DNA from: Anaerostipes faecalis
Lineage (GTDB): Bacteria; Bacillota; Clostridia; Lachnospirales; Lachnospiraceae
Reading direction: 5' to 3'
DNA: 64,000 bases
NCBI RefSeq assembly: GCF_018982945.1
Contig: NZ_JABRXE010000009.1
Location: 40,758 to 104,757 of the forward strand
Part shown: positions 47,103 to 55,705 of the stretch, piece after piece
How positions within the stretch are numbered: position 1 is the stretch's first letter
Layout: each line of letters opens with the position of its first letter
Notes under the pieces: model-generated
What the model was told of the DNA's origin: nothing
What the model saw: only the letters and a program-made list of their open reading frames with translations
Database searches by the model: none
Position numbers and translations under genes: made by a program

Positions 47103-48518
47103 ATGATGAAACGGACAATCAGTGGCATGATCGGAGCCGGTTCACTGGCTCATAACAGACGGGATTTTGTAGCAGAAAATGTAGATCCGGACAGAGTGCA
47201 ATTGAACATTTGTTATAAGAATGAGAATCTGAAAGAAGTTTATAAGGAACTGTTTGACGATGCTACGGAGAGATACAATGTCGGGAAAAGAAAGGACCGG
47301 CAGATTGCAAATTATTATGAAAAAATCCGACAGAGCAAACAGGAAAAGTTGTTCCATGAAGTGATATTCCAGATTGGAAATCGAGAGGATATGGCAGTGG
47401 GAACAACAGAAGGAAATCTGGCTGTAAAGGTATTGGACGAATATATGAAAGATTTCCAGAAGCGGAATCCGACACTTCGGGTATTTAGTTGCTATCTGCA
47501 TCAGGACGAAGCTACTCCACATCTGCATATCGATTTTGTCCCTTATGTGACCAACTGGAAGGGAAAAGGAATGGATACTAGAGTTTCACTGAAGCAGGCA
47601 TTAAAAAGTCTTGGATTTCAAGGCGGAAATAAGCATGATACAGAACTGAATCAGTGGATAAATCATGAAAAAGAAGTGCTGGCAGAAATCGCAATGCAAC
47701 GTGGAATTGAATGGGAACAGAAAGGTACACATGAAGAGCATCTGGACGTTTATAATTTCAAGAAAAAGGAACGTAAAAAGGAAGTGCAGGAACTGGAGCA
47801 GGAAAAAGAAAATCTGACAGCAGAGAACGAAGGATTGATTTCTCAGATTGCGGACGCAAGGGCAGATATTAAACTACTGGAAGAAGAAAAAATTCAGTTC
47901 CAGAAAGATAAAGAAATAGCAGAAAAACGTGCCGAGAACGCAGAAACGGAATTGAAAAAACTGGAGGACAGAAGAGAATTCCTGCAACCGGTGATGGATA
48001 ATGTCAGTAAGGAAATAAAAGAATATGGAATGATCAAAACATTTTTGCCGGAAGCTACAGCATTGGAACGTGCGGTAACTTATCGGGATAAGAAAATAAA
48101 ACCCTTGTTCATTGAAATGAAGAATAAAATTGGTGCGATGGCTGCACAGGTTAAAGAACTTACCAGAGAAAGAGATAAGTGGAAAAGTAAGTTTCAGAAG
48201 AAAAAGCAGGAGCACGAGAACACTAAAAAGGAACTGGCAGAAGTTCAGAAGGATTATCAGAAATTATCCGGTGAGAAAGAAATTCTGCAGGGAATTGCAG
48301 ACAGATATAACCGACTTTTACGCATGTTGGGGAAAGATATGGTAGAACGACTGGTGCAGGACGATATCCGGATGCAGGCGGAACTTGAAGCGAAAAAGCA
48401 GAAAGAACAAATGCCGAAAAAAATAAGTGATCGCATACCATGGGCGAAAGAACAAAGTGAAGAATACAATGCACAGATAAAAAAGAACAAAGCAAAATAC
48501 AGAGGAATGGAGTTGTAA
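47103..48518 (+). CDS. MobV (Pre/Mob) family relaxase of element 2
   Basis: 471 residues from ATG 47103 behind AAGAGGTGAG. The metal site HQDEATPHLHIDFVP lies near residue 132. A long coiled coil (about 220-430) follows the relaxase domain. The frame from 47058 adds 15 residues without a binding site and is rejected. Only loosely like the relaxase of element 1, so the two elements differ in mobilisation genes. Confidence 0.85.
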   Translation: MMKRTISGMIGAGSLAHNRRDFVAENVDPDRVQLNICYKNENLKEVYKELFDDATERYNVGKRKDRQIANYYEKIRQSKQEKLFHEVIFQIGNREDMAVGTTEGNLAVKVLDEYMKDFQKRNPTLRVFSCYLHQDEATPHLHIDFVPYVTNWKGKGMDTRVSLKQALKSLGFQGGNKHDTELNQWINHEKEVLAEIAMQRGIEWEQKGTHEEHLDVYNFKKKERKKEVQELEQEKENLTAENEGLISQIADARADIKLLEEEKIQFQKDKEIAEKRAENAETELKKLEDRREFLQPVMDNVSKEIKEYGMIKTFLPEATALERAVTYRDKKIKPLFIEMKNKIGAMAAQVKELTRERDKWKSKFQKKKQEHENTKKELAEVQKDYQKLSGEKEILQGIADRYNRLLRMLGKDMVERLVQDDIRMQAELEAKKQKEQMPKKISDRIPWAKEQSEEYNAQIKKNKAKYRGMEL

Positions 48519-48522
48519 GAAT

Positions 48523-48897
48523 ATGAAGAAACAGATTTATGATGAAAAGAACGGACTGAGCTACACATTGCATGGAGATTATTATCTGCCGGATCTGGAA
48601 ATCAATGAGGAAGAACCTACATATGGGAAATATGGAATAATGCGAAAACAGTTTCTGAAGGAACACAGGAGTGCAAGGTATCAGTATCTGGTACTTACCG
48701 GGAAATTGACGGAGCATTTGAATCAGGTCGATAAAGAAGCGAGAGAAAAAGTTGAAATGCTGGTGGAACAGATGGCTGAGCAGTGGGGCGTGACAGAAAA
48801 ACTGAAGATGCAGGATCAGATGGAATGGGTTAGGAAAATGAATAATATTCGTAGCAGAGTAGTAGAGATTATAGATGTAGAATTGATTTGTGTTTAG
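48523..48897 (+). CDS. TnpV-like protein
   Basis: 124 residues. The pattern YYLPDLEINEEE ... KYGIMRKQFLKEHRSARYQYLVLTGKL ... MAEQWGVTEKLK..DQMEWVRKMNNIRSRVVEI fits TnpV, a small protein of unknown function found on many clostridial transposons and mobilizable elements. It starts 4 bases after the relaxase stop. Confidence 0.8.
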   Translation: MKKQIYDEKNGLSYTLHGDYYLPDLEINEEEPTYGKYGIMRKQFLKEHRSARYQYLVLTGKLTEHLNQVDKEAREKVEMLVEQMAEQWGVTEKLKMQDQMEWVRKMNNIRSRVVEIIDVELICV

Positions 48898-48931
48898 GAG
48901 GACAAAGCGGCAGATATAATGTTAAAAGTAG

Positions 48932-48960
48932 TTGCGTGCGCACGCATATTGTATTATAAT
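48932..48960 (+). promoter_or_regulatory. Promoter with palindromic operator for the MarR-MATE pair
   Basis: TTGCGT (48932-48937), 17 bases, TATAAT (48955-48960). The perfect palindrome TGCGTGCGCACGCA (48933-48946) covers the -35 box, as expected for an autorepressing MarR-type regulator. Confidence 0.78.
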
Positions 48961-48985
48961 ACTGGTGGTTAGGAGGAATATATCT

Positions 48986-49435
48986 ATGAAACTATTAAAA
49001 TGGCTTTCAGTAACAGACCGATTTTACAAAATCTATTTGGATAAACAGCTTGCCCCCTTTGGAATCAACAACAGCCAATATATGTTTTTGATTAAAATCT
49101 GTCGTTCGCCTGGCATTTTACAGGATTCTTTAATTGATATGTTTTATGTTCATCCGAGCAATATTGTACGGACAGTTGCGGCATTAGAAAAGCAGGGAAT
49201 GATTATGCGTTCCCCAAATGATAAGGATAAGCGGACGTGTAAGCTGTATCCTACGGAACGTGCGCTGTCTGTAATTGATGAGATACAGACGGTATGTGAA
49301 AAGACAGAAGCTCTTTTATTGCAAGGCTTCAGGGAATCTGATAAAAACCTCTTTATTGATTTGCTGATTCAGGCAGGTGAAAATATTACAGCGGAACTCC
49401 GTATAGAAAGAAAGGGGGATGAATTTAATGACTGA
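48986..49435 (+). CDS. MarR-family transcriptional regulator
   Basis: 149 residues from ATG 48986 (MKLLKWLSVTDRFYKIYLDK) with AGGAGG upstream; an 18-residue extension would overlap the promoter and is rejected. Winged helix: LIDMFYVHPSNIVRTVAALEKQGMI and the wing RSPNDKDKRTCKLYPTE. MarR proteins often repress the efflux gene next to them until a drug binds. The stop overlaps the MATE start by 8 bases. Confidence 0.85.
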   Translation: MKLLKWLSVTDRFYKIYLDKQLAPFGINNSQYMFLIKICRSPGILQDSLIDMFYVHPSNIVRTVAALEKQGMIMRSPNDKDKRTCKLYPTERALSVIDEIQTVCEKTEALLLQGFRESDKNLFIDLLIQAGENITAELRIERKGDEFND

Positions 49436-50783
49436 GAATCCCCTAGGATATGAAAAAATTTCAAAACTGTTGAAAGATTTTGCCATTCCCAGTATTATGG
49501 CGTCTCTTGTCGGCTCAATCTACAATATTGTGGATCAGATTTTTATTGGTCAAGGGGTCGGTTATCTGGGAAATGCAGCAACCAATGTTGCCTACCCGTT
49601 CTCTACCATCTGCCTTGCTATTGCACTGCTGGTTGGAATTGGCAGTGCTTCCCGTGTTTCCCTCTGTCTTGGACGCAAAGAGCCGAAAGCTGCCGCCAAA
49701 GCAGCGGGAAATGGTATTGTTCTGATGGGGATTTTCGGAATTATTTATTTATTGGTTGGTGAAGCTTTTCTGTCTTTACTCCTAAAGGCATTTGGGGCAA
49801 CGACAGATGTATTTCCATATGCAAAGCAGTATGCCAGCATAACATTGATTGGAATGCCGTTTCTTATTGTAACGAATGGTATGAGCAATTTGATTCGAGC
49901 AGATGGAAAACCAAAGTATTCAATGGTTTGCATGGTTATGGGAGCTATTATCAATACCATTTTTGACCCTATTTTTATTTTTGCTTGCGATTGGGGGATT
50001 GCCGGCGCAGCTTGGGCAACAGTTATTGGGCAAATTTTTTCCTTCATACTCGCACTCCGTTATCTATGGCGTTTCCAAACAATCCATTTTGAAAAAGAGT
50101 CGTTTTTATTGGACATCAAAGAAAGTATGAAAATTTGCAGCATGGGAATCAGCAGCAGCTCAAACCAGATTGCAGTTACCGTGATTCAAATCATTCAGTA
50201 CAATTCGTTGACTTATTACGGCGCATTAACAAAATATGGAACAGATATTCCCTTAGCTGCTTGCGGAATCGTTATGAAAACAAATGCCATAATCCTTGCG
50301 ATTGTTGTAGGAATCTCGCAGGGAACACAGCCGATTATCGGCTTCAACTATGGGGCAAGGCAATACCATCGTGTACGGGAGGCTTACCTGCTTGCGGTAA
50401 AATGGAACCTTGTTGTTTCCACAATTGCTTTCATCGCATTTCAATTTTTCCCGCAATCTATCATTTCGCTATTCGGAGATGGGAACGAGCTGTATTTTGA
50501 ATTTGCTGTTTTGTTCATGCGTACCTATCTTTTCATGGTGTTGGTAAATGGTGTGCAGTTGCTTTCTTCCAGTTTTTTTACCGCAATAGGAAAATCGTTA
50601 AAAGGTGCTCTGTTGGCATTAACAAGGCAGACCTTTGTGTTGATTCCGCTTACCCTGCTGCTCCCGCTTCGTTTCGGAATTATGGGAGTATTGCTTGCGG
50701 GACCTGTTGCTGATTTTTCAGCGTTTATGCTATCTGTTGTACTGGTGGGTATAGAATTAAAAAAACAAAAAAATGACATGTAA
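49428..50783 (+). CDS. MATE family efflux transporter of element 2 (MepA-like)
   Basis: 451 residues, about 12 membrane helices. Starts MTENPLGYEKISKLLKDFAI; ATG 49428 is preferred over 49419 because the AAAGGGGG site is then 9 bases away. The VGSIYNIVDQIFIGQGVGYLGNAATNVAYPF segment is characteristic of the MepA/NorM group that exports cationic dyes, fluoroquinolones and biocides. With the MarR gene it forms a drug-inducible efflux cassette, like mepR-mepA of Staphylococcus aureus. The substrate here is inferred. Confidence 0.85.
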   Translation: MTENPLGYEKISKLLKDFAIPSIMASLVGSIYNIVDQIFIGQGVGYLGNAATNVAYPFSTICLAIALLVGIGSASRVSLCLGRKEPKAAAKAAGNGIVLMGIFGIIYLLVGEAFLSLLLKAFGATTDVFPYAKQYASITLIGMPFLIVTNGMSNLIRADGKPKYSMVCMVMGAIINTIFDPIFIFACDWGIAGAAWATVIGQIFSFILALRYLWRFQTIHFEKESFLLDIKESMKICSMGISSSSNQIAVTVIQIIQYNSLTYYGALTKYGTDIPLAACGIVMKTNAIILAIVVGISQGTQPIIGFNYGARQYHRVREAYLLAVKWNLVVSTIAFIAFQFFPQSIISLFGDGNELYFEFAVLFMRTYLFMVLVNGVQLLSSSFFTAIGKSLKGALLALTRQTFVLIPLTLLLPLRFGIMGVLLAGPVADFSAFMLSVVLVGIELKKQKNDM

Positions 50784-50911
50784 ACAACAGCTCTATGTGA
50801 AAACATTCTTTTTCCGCCGTTAAGTAATCAAGAAGCAAAAACTTAAAAACCGTTGCGATAAATTTTATAAATTTAGTAGGATAATATTTAGAAGTAAGGA
50901 TTGAGAAAAAT

Positions 50912-51040
50912 ATGGAAACTATAAAATGGGTTCTATGTCCTATCTGTGGAAATAAAACCCGAACGATAATGCAAGAAGATACCGAATTAAAGAACTTTCC
51001 ACTCTACTGTCCGAAGTGTAAACAGCAAACACTTAACTGA
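50912..51040 (+). CDS. Cysteine-rich KTR protein
   Basis: 42 residues, METIKWVLCPICGNKTRTIM..., with two Cys pairs (CPIC and CPKC) and the GNKTR motif that gives the family its name. A small zinc-ribbon protein common on clostridial mobile elements; function unknown. Confidence 0.75.
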   Translation: METIKWVLCPICGNKTRTIMQEDTELKNFPLYCPKCKQQTLN

Positions 51041-51302
51041 TCTTGCAAAACGGAGAAAAACAGTAATTATAGCAACACATAATGCTAATATTGCAGTTGG
51101 CACACTTCCGTATATTAGTATACTAAGAACTCATGAGAATGGAGTATATAAAACGTATATTGGTAATCCTTTTTATGATGAACTTAGAAATATAAATGAT
51201 GAAACAGACACTAAAAACTGGACTCAAGAAAGTATGCATACTCTTGAGGGCGGTAAAAATGCATTTTATGATAGGAAGGATATTTATGAATCAGGAAAGT
51301 AA
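51038..51302 (+). pseudogene. 3' remnant of an ABC/SMC-type ATPase gene
   Basis: An open frame without a start, fused to the stop region of the KTR gene. It reads LAKRRKTVIIATHNANIAVG then TLPYISILRTHENG...FYDELRNI...QESMHTLEGGKNAFYDRKDIYESGK. The ATHNANIAV segment with a following GGKNAF(F/Y)DR end is the D-loop/H-loop part of AAA/SMC-like ATPases found in defence islands. The 5' part has been deleted. Confidence 0.65.
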
Positions 51303-51594
51303 AGTGATTAATGTACATTTGGAGAAAAGAGAAAATAAAGATTATTTAGTATTTGGCTTTGAAGAAGTTGCAGAAGTATGTCTTAATGATGATGAGAGTC
51401 AAAATAATTTGAAAAGTATATTTGTAAAGTTACTTACGGAGATTACAAAGTATCCAATTGAATTACAGTTTTTGGAAAAACCAGAATATAAAACAGGATT
51501 ATATATAGATGTGTGTAAAGAATATATAAAAGATTTAAATAAAGAGATTACGAATGTAAGAAAAAATATGCCAGAAAAACTAAAAATACAGTGA
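51286..51594 (+). CDS. Small protein linked to the ATPase remnant
   Basis: 102 residues from ATG 51286 (MNQESKVINVHLEKRENKDY) behind GGAAGGAT, overlapping the end of the ATPase remnant by 17 bases. Mixed alpha/beta, family not recognised. It was probably the partner of the deleted ATPase. Confidence 0.5.
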   Translation: MNQESKVINVHLEKRENKDYLVFGFEEVAEVCLNDDESQNNLKSIFVKLLTEITKYPIELQFLEKPEYKTGLYIDVCKEYIKDLNKEITNVRKNMPEKLKIQ

Positions 51595-51613
51595 TAACAC
51601 CATGATAACAAAA
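51593..51613 (+). other. Integrase arm-type repeats, right end of element 2
   Basis: GATAACA, CC, ATGATAACAAAA: the same pattern as at 41313-41333, differing only in the two bases between the units. Confidence 0.65.
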
Positions 51614-51713
51614 ATTCCGGAAAACCACACGGACACAACGGAAAATCCGGATTTTTCCACACAAATCACATAAAAAATCACTATTCGTATACCGCAATAC
51701 ACCGGTCTGATAT

Positions 51714-51767
51714 CGTGAAGGTGGACGTACAGTAGGATCAGGTAGAGTAGCATCTATCATCGAATAA
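51714..51767 (+). pseudogene. Third copy of the tuf 3' end (attachment site 3)
   Basis: Encodes [17 protein letters not shown] and a stop. It matches the other copies except one base in the 23-bp core (ACAGTAGG). It marks the right end of element 2. This may be the original chromosomal tuf tail, with its own terminator at 51791. Confidence 0.88.
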
Positions 51768-51790
51768 TCATAAAAAACATTGATTTTATG

Positions 51791-51822
51791 GGCTTTCCGA
51801 GAAATCGGGAAGCTCTTTTTTT
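51791..51822 (+). terminator. Terminator behind the third tuf 3' end
   Basis: GGCTTTCCGA and TCGGGAAGCTC pair around GAAA with one mismatch, followed by T residues. It resembles the terminator next to the present tuf stop. Confidence 0.8.
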
Positions 51823-51992
51823 ATTACATAGGAAATTTCTTTGAATTTCCTATGTAATAAAAAACGCTCCGCGTGGATGTGCACGATGTGCAAAGGAAAG
51901 CAGTTAAAACTGCTGCACATCGGCACGCAAAGCGGAGCAAGTCCCTCATGATTGAAGGATACAGGGAGTTGATAGCGGACTTGTCCGTTTTG
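51820..51992. repeat. Cluster of palindromic repeats in the intergenic region
   Basis: ATTACATAGGAAATT (51824-51838) pairs perfectly with AATTTCCTATGTAAT. Next, GCTCCGC (51867) pairs with GCGGAGC (51934) and encloses GTGC/GCAC, ATGTGC/GCACAT and GCAGTT/AACTGC stems, a nested palindrome of about 75 bases. Its start CGCTCCGCGTGGATG resembles the second half of the 179-bp repeat (CGCTCCGCGAGGATG). A third stem, AGCGGAC/GTCCGTT, ends in a T tract. Confidence 0.7.
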
Positions 51993-52092
51993 TTCTTTTA
52001 AATACAATAAAATATATTAGAGGATCGTGAAATGTCTAAAATAAATTTTGCTTGGGATTAGTTATTGTGGGATATGATATTCCTTTGATCTA

Positions 52093-52271
52093 TATATCAG
52101 ATGAGGGATGACTCCCGCCTCTGTAGGCGGTGAGCAACAATTATGTATCAGTGGCGGGTTTCAATCCCCCATCTGATATACGCTCCGCGAGGATGCGCAG
52201 GAATTCGGATTGGAAGTATGTCTGCTATGCAGACCCGAATTCCGCGCCAAGACTCGCGAGAGAGTCTTGAA
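52093..52271 (+). repeat. 179-bp structured interspersed repeat, copy B
   Basis: Nearly identical to copies A and C. The last hairpin differs by one base (CGAGAGAG instead of CGAGCGAG), which shortens the stem. It lies 230 bases before the LuxR-type regulator gene and upstream of that gene's promoter. Confidence 0.9.
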
Positions 52272-52388
52272 TTTATGTATTAATATGTCATTTTAAGAGA
52301 AGAAAATAATGAAATATGCCATTGAAAAACCATATTCTTTAAAGATAGGCTTGTAAACTTTAGTTGAGGAAATGTAAATCAGTATATA

Positions 52389-52417
52389 TTGACTTTTTTC
52401 GAGAAAAACAGTACATT
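52389..52417 (+). promoter_or_regulatory. Promoter of the LuxR-type regulator
   Basis: TTGACT (52389-52394), 17 bases, TACATT (52412-52417). The rest of 52272-52501 shows no other feature. Confidence 0.6.
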
Positions 52418-52501
52418 AAAGGCATTCAAAACAAAATTATCAAAGAGTAGATTATGGGGTAAATGACATTTAAGTAATAGTCTTGCAGGAAGGACATACA
52501 T

Positions 52502-53245
52502 ATGCTGAAAAACAATGACTGGATGATACTAAATTCAATTATTTATAAAATTTATAGTATGGAAGATATTGACGAGATGCGGATGCAGGTTATGAAGCAC
52601 TTAAGATATCTGATTGATTTTGACAGTGCATCTTTTTATCTGGCATCTGTCTCTATGGAAAATGAACTGGAACGACCAGTGGGAATTGGTTATACTCTAG
52701 AAGACATGGAGGATTATATTCATGAATTTAAGAATCTGGATTATTCAGAAGGTCTGATGCTTACGGGAAAGAATATTGCATACCGGGAAAGTGATTTGAT
52801 TCCAGAGGAAATACGTGTCAATACCACTTACTACCAGTCAGTATATGATGTTCAGGGATGGCATTTTTCCCTGCATCTGAATTTAAGCTATCAGGAACAG
52901 TTCCTTGGGATTATGTCTTTTTTCCGGGAAAAGGGAAAAGAAGATTTTTTGTATAAAGATCTTTTTGTACTGGATATGCTGAAAGAGCATCTGGCTTTGC
53001 GTCTTCATCAGGAATTTGAAAAAGACCGAACCAGTAAGATGACCATTGTCCAATGTGTGGATCAGTATAATTTAAGCGGAAGAGAAACAGAAGTGTTGAA
53101 ACTGCTGCTACATGACAGCAGTGCAGAAGAGATTGCACAGGAATTACAGATTTCGGTCAGTACCTTGCGAAAGCATTGCCATCATATTTATCAAAAGCTG
53201 GGAATTGGTCAGAGAATTCAGCTGTATGATATGATTGAAGTATAA
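52502..53245 (+). CDS. LuxR-family transcriptional regulator, probable regulator of the agmatine genes
   Basis: 247 residues. The first 165 form a GAF-like sensing part (MKHLRYLIDFDSASFYLASV...). The C-terminal helix-turn-helix is YNLSGRETEVLKLLLHDSSAEEIAQELQISVSTLRKHCHHIYQKLGI, a typical GerE/LuxR output domain. It lies directly before aguB in the same direction. LuxR-type AguR regulators control agmatine genes in lactic acid bacteria, though those are membrane proteins and this one is soluble. The agmatine link is by position. Confidence 0.8.
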   Translation: MLKNNDWMILNSIIYKIYSMEDIDEMRMQVMKHLRYLIDFDSASFYLASVSMENELERPVGIGYTLEDMEDYIHEFKNLDYSEGLMLTGKNIAYRESDLIPEEIRVNTTYYQSVYDVQGWHFSLHLNLSYQEQFLGIMSFFREKGKEDFLYKDLFVLDMLKEHLALRLHQEFEKDRTSKMTIVQCVDQYNLSGRETEVLKLLLHDSSAEEIAQELQISVSTLRKHCHHIYQKLGIGQRIQLYDMIEV

Positions 53246-53359
53246 AATAGAACTTTAGTTCTATATAACTGGATAAAAATAGAAAAAAATGATCAAAATA
53301 TAGAATTGTAAACCTATTGATAATTTCATATAATCAGAATATCAACAAAATGAAATTGC

Positions 53360-53401
53360 AAAGAGGCAGTTTTTCCTACTGGGGAGAGCTGCCTCTTTTT
53401 T
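53360..53401 (+). terminator. Terminator or attenuator before aguB
   Basis: AAGAGGCAG (53361-53369) pairs with CTGCCTCTT (53389-53397), followed by TTTTT. It can end the regulator transcript or act as a control point for aguB, which starts 62 bases later. Confidence 0.8.
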
Positions 53402-53462
53402 GTCGTAGTGAAACATCCTGAGAATTTCAGACGCGGCAAATCACACAGGAAAGGAAGGAATC

Positions 53463-54320
53463 ATGAGGAAAGTTAAAGTAGCAGCCACACAAATGGCGTG
53501 TACATGGAATCTGGAAGAAAATCTGAATAAAGCAGAGAGTATGGTAAAAGAAGCAGCAGCTTGTGGAGCCAATATTATTTTGCTGCAGGAATTATTTGAA
53601 ACACCATATTTTTGTCAGAGACAGGATTTTAAATATTTTGATATTGCTTCTGCTCCAGAAGATAATAAGGCCATTGCCCGTTTTAAAAAAGTTGCAAAGG
53701 AATTAAATGTAGTAATTCCTGTCAGTTTTTATGAAAAAGCAGGAAATACAGCATTCAATTCCATTGCTATTATTGATGCAGATGGAACGGTTCTTGGAAT
53801 TTACCGTAAAACCCATATCCCAGATGGTCTTCCATATGCAGAAAAATTTTATTTTACACCGGGAGATACAGGATTCAAGGTCTGGAAGACAAAATTCGGA
53901 ACCATTGGTGTAGGTATTTGCTGGGATCAGTGGTTTCCAGAATGTGCAAGAAGCATGGCACTGCTTGGCGCAGAAATGTTATTTTATCCGACAGCTATTG
54001 GAAATGAACCGATACTTCAGCATGATTCCATGCCGCACTGGCGTCATTGCATGCAGGGACATGCGGCAGCAAATATTATGCCGGTAATTGCATCAAATCG
54101 AGTTGGTACCGAAAAAGATGGTACGGAAATGACATTTTATGGTTCTTCTTTTATTGCCGATGAACATGGTGATATTATTGAAGGAATGGATAGAGAATCC
54201 GAAGGTATTCTAACTGCAGAATTTGATTTGGATGAGATTGCAGAAACCAGAAGAAACTGGGGTGTATTCAGAGATCGTCGTCCGGAAATGTATCAGACAT
54301 TAATGAGTCACGGCAGATAA
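53463..54320 (+). CDS. aguB: N-carbamoylputrescine amidase
   Basis: 285 residues of the nitrilase superfamily. Catalytic triad: Glu in LLQELFETPYF, Lys in YRKTHIPDG and Cys in GVGICWDQWFPECAR. The LQELFETPYFCQ, HIPDGLPYAEKFYFTPGDTGF and YPTAIGNEP segments fit N-carbamoylputrescine amidase. It turns N-carbamoylputrescine into putrescine, CO2 and ammonia. GAAAGGAAGG precedes the start. The antiporter and aguA follow in one operon. Confidence 0.93.
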   Translation: MRKVKVAATQMACTWNLEENLNKAESMVKEAAACGANIILLQELFETPYFCQRQDFKYFDIASAPEDNKAIARFKKVAKELNVVIPVSFYEKAGNTAFNSIAIIDADGTVLGIYRKTHIPDGLPYAEKFYFTPGDTGFKVWKTKFGTIGVGICWDQWFPECARSMALLGAEMLFYPTAIGNEPILQHDSMPHWRHCMQGHAAANIMPVIASNRVGTEKDGTEMTFYGSSFIADEHGDIIEGMDRESEGILTAEFDLDEIAETRRNWGVFRDRRPEMYQTLMSHGR

Positions 54321-54335
54321 GGAAAGGACAGTAGT

Positions 54336-55703
54336 ATGAAGAAAGAATTTCATTTAATGGATGCGGTTATGACGGTTATCTGCGTTGTGTTTGTTGCGGA
54401 GGCAGCAGCACCGGTGGCGGCCGTTGGAAATTCACAGTATTTCTGGTGGATTTTCTTATTGATTACATTTCTTCTTCCGTATGGATTGATTTCAGCAGAG
54501 CTTGGAACAACCTATGAAGGAGAGGGAGGAATTTATGATTGGGTATCTAAGGCCTATGGAAAGCGTTGGGGCGGACGGGTGTCCTGGTATTACTGGATTA
54601 ATTTCCCTTTATGGATGGCATCTCTGGCAATGATGTTTCCGGATACCATCGGCATGCTGACTGGAATACAGATGGGAGTGATTCCGTCATTGATTATTGA
54701 ACTGGCTTTTATATGGATTGTCATATTTATCAGTTTTTTCCCGGTCTGTGACAGCACATGGATTTTAAATGGTGCAGCTGTGATTAAGGTACTTATTGCA
54801 CTGACCCTTGGAATTCTCGGAATTTACGGTGCTGTCAATCATGGAATGGCCAACACCTACACGTTGAAATCTTTGTTGCCAAGCTTTGACCTGGATAGTT
54901 TATCTTATATTTCCGTTATTATTTTTAATTGTCTGGGATTTGAAGTTGTATGTACCTTTGCAGACGATATGGAAAATCCCAAAAAGCAGATACCACAGGC
55001 AATCATTATTGGAGGAGTTGCTATTGCTGCCATTTATATTTTTATGGCATTTGGTATCGGAGTAGCGATTCCTACAGATCAGATCAGTACCAGCACAGGA
55101 CTTTTGGATAGTATTCAGCTGCTGACCGGACATCCTACAGGAATTATTGTAACTGTGGTTGCAATAGCATTTCTGCTTACTCTGTTTGGAAATATGATTT
55201 CCTGGTCTTTGGGTGTTAATAATGTTGCAGCATATGCGGCAGATAATGGTGATATGCCGTCTGTATTTGGTATACGCAGTGCAAAAAATGATATGCCGGT
55301 CGGGGCATCTATTATGAACGGGATTGTTGCAAGTCTTATTTTGATCATTGCTCCGTTTATTCCTAATCAGGAATTGTTCTGGTGTTTCTTCGCACTGAAT
55401 CTTGTTATGTTCCTGCTGGCTTATGTGCCGGTATTTCCAGCATTTTTGAAGCTTCGTAACATAGATGGAGATCGTCCGCGGCCGTTTAAGGTGCCGGGCG
55501 GACCGGCTGCAATTCACATCATTGCCATTGTGCCTATGATTATGCTGGTGATTTCATTAATTTTTACAGCAGTTCCGTTATCTTTAGATAGGGAAACTCT
55601 GGAAGGAGTGCTGCCGATTACCATAGGAGCTATTTTGTGTATTCTTATAGGAGAAATTATTGTATGTATGAAACGAAAAAACTGCAGAAAGGAAGGTTGC
55701 TAG
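54336..55703 (+). CDS. APC-family amino acid/polyamine permease, probable agmatine-putrescine antiporter
   Basis: 455 residues with about 12 membrane helices. The N-terminal DAVMTVICVVFVAEAAAPVAAVGNSQYFWW and the EGGIYDWVSKAYGKRWGGRVSWYYWINFPLWM segment fit the APC superfamily. It lies between aguB and aguA, the place of the agmatine/putrescine exchanger AguD in other bacteria. Exchange of agmatine for putrescine would complete the pathway without energy cost. Confidence 0.82.
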   Translation: MKKEFHLMDAVMTVICVVFVAEAAAPVAAVGNSQYFWWIFLLITFLLPYGLISAELGTTYEGEGGIYDWVSKAYGKRWGGRVSWYYWINFPLWMASLAMMFPDTIGMLTGIQMGVIPSLIIELAFIWIVIFISFFPVCDSTWILNGAAVIKVLIALTLGILGIYGAVNHGMANTYTLKSLLPSFDLDSLSYISVIIFNCLGFEVVCTFADDMENPKKQIPQAIIIGGVAIAAIYIFMAFGIGVAIPTDQISTSTGLLDSIQLLTGHPTGIIVTVVAIAFLLTLFGNMISWSLGVNNVAAYAADNGDMPSVFGIRSAKNDMPVGASIMNGIVASLILIIAPFIPNQELFWCFFALNLVMFLLAYVPVFPAFLKLRNIDGDRPRPFKVPGGPAAIHIIAIVPMIMLVISLIFTAVPLSLDRETLEGVLPITIGAILCILIGEIIVCMKRKNCRKEGC

Positions 55704-55705
55704 TT

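Larger units (their letters stand above)
41083..51736 (+). mobile_element. Integrative mobilizable element 2, tandem in the same tuf site
   Basis: About 10.7 kb between the second and third tuf 3' ends. Order: DUF2971 and XRE repressor (minus), operators, excisionase, integrase, two tiny genes, CHC2 primase, VapE-type ATPase, iteron-like repeats, DUF5348 gene, candidate oriT, MobV relaxase, TnpV, MarR-MATE pair, KTR protein, remnants. No secretion genes, so again mobilizable rather than self-transferring. Confidence 0.85.

Noticed and set aside
49428-50783. The two MATE genes (6288 and 49428) as a recent duplication
   Set aside because: The proteins differ throughout, have different starts and contexts, and one is on a mobile element.
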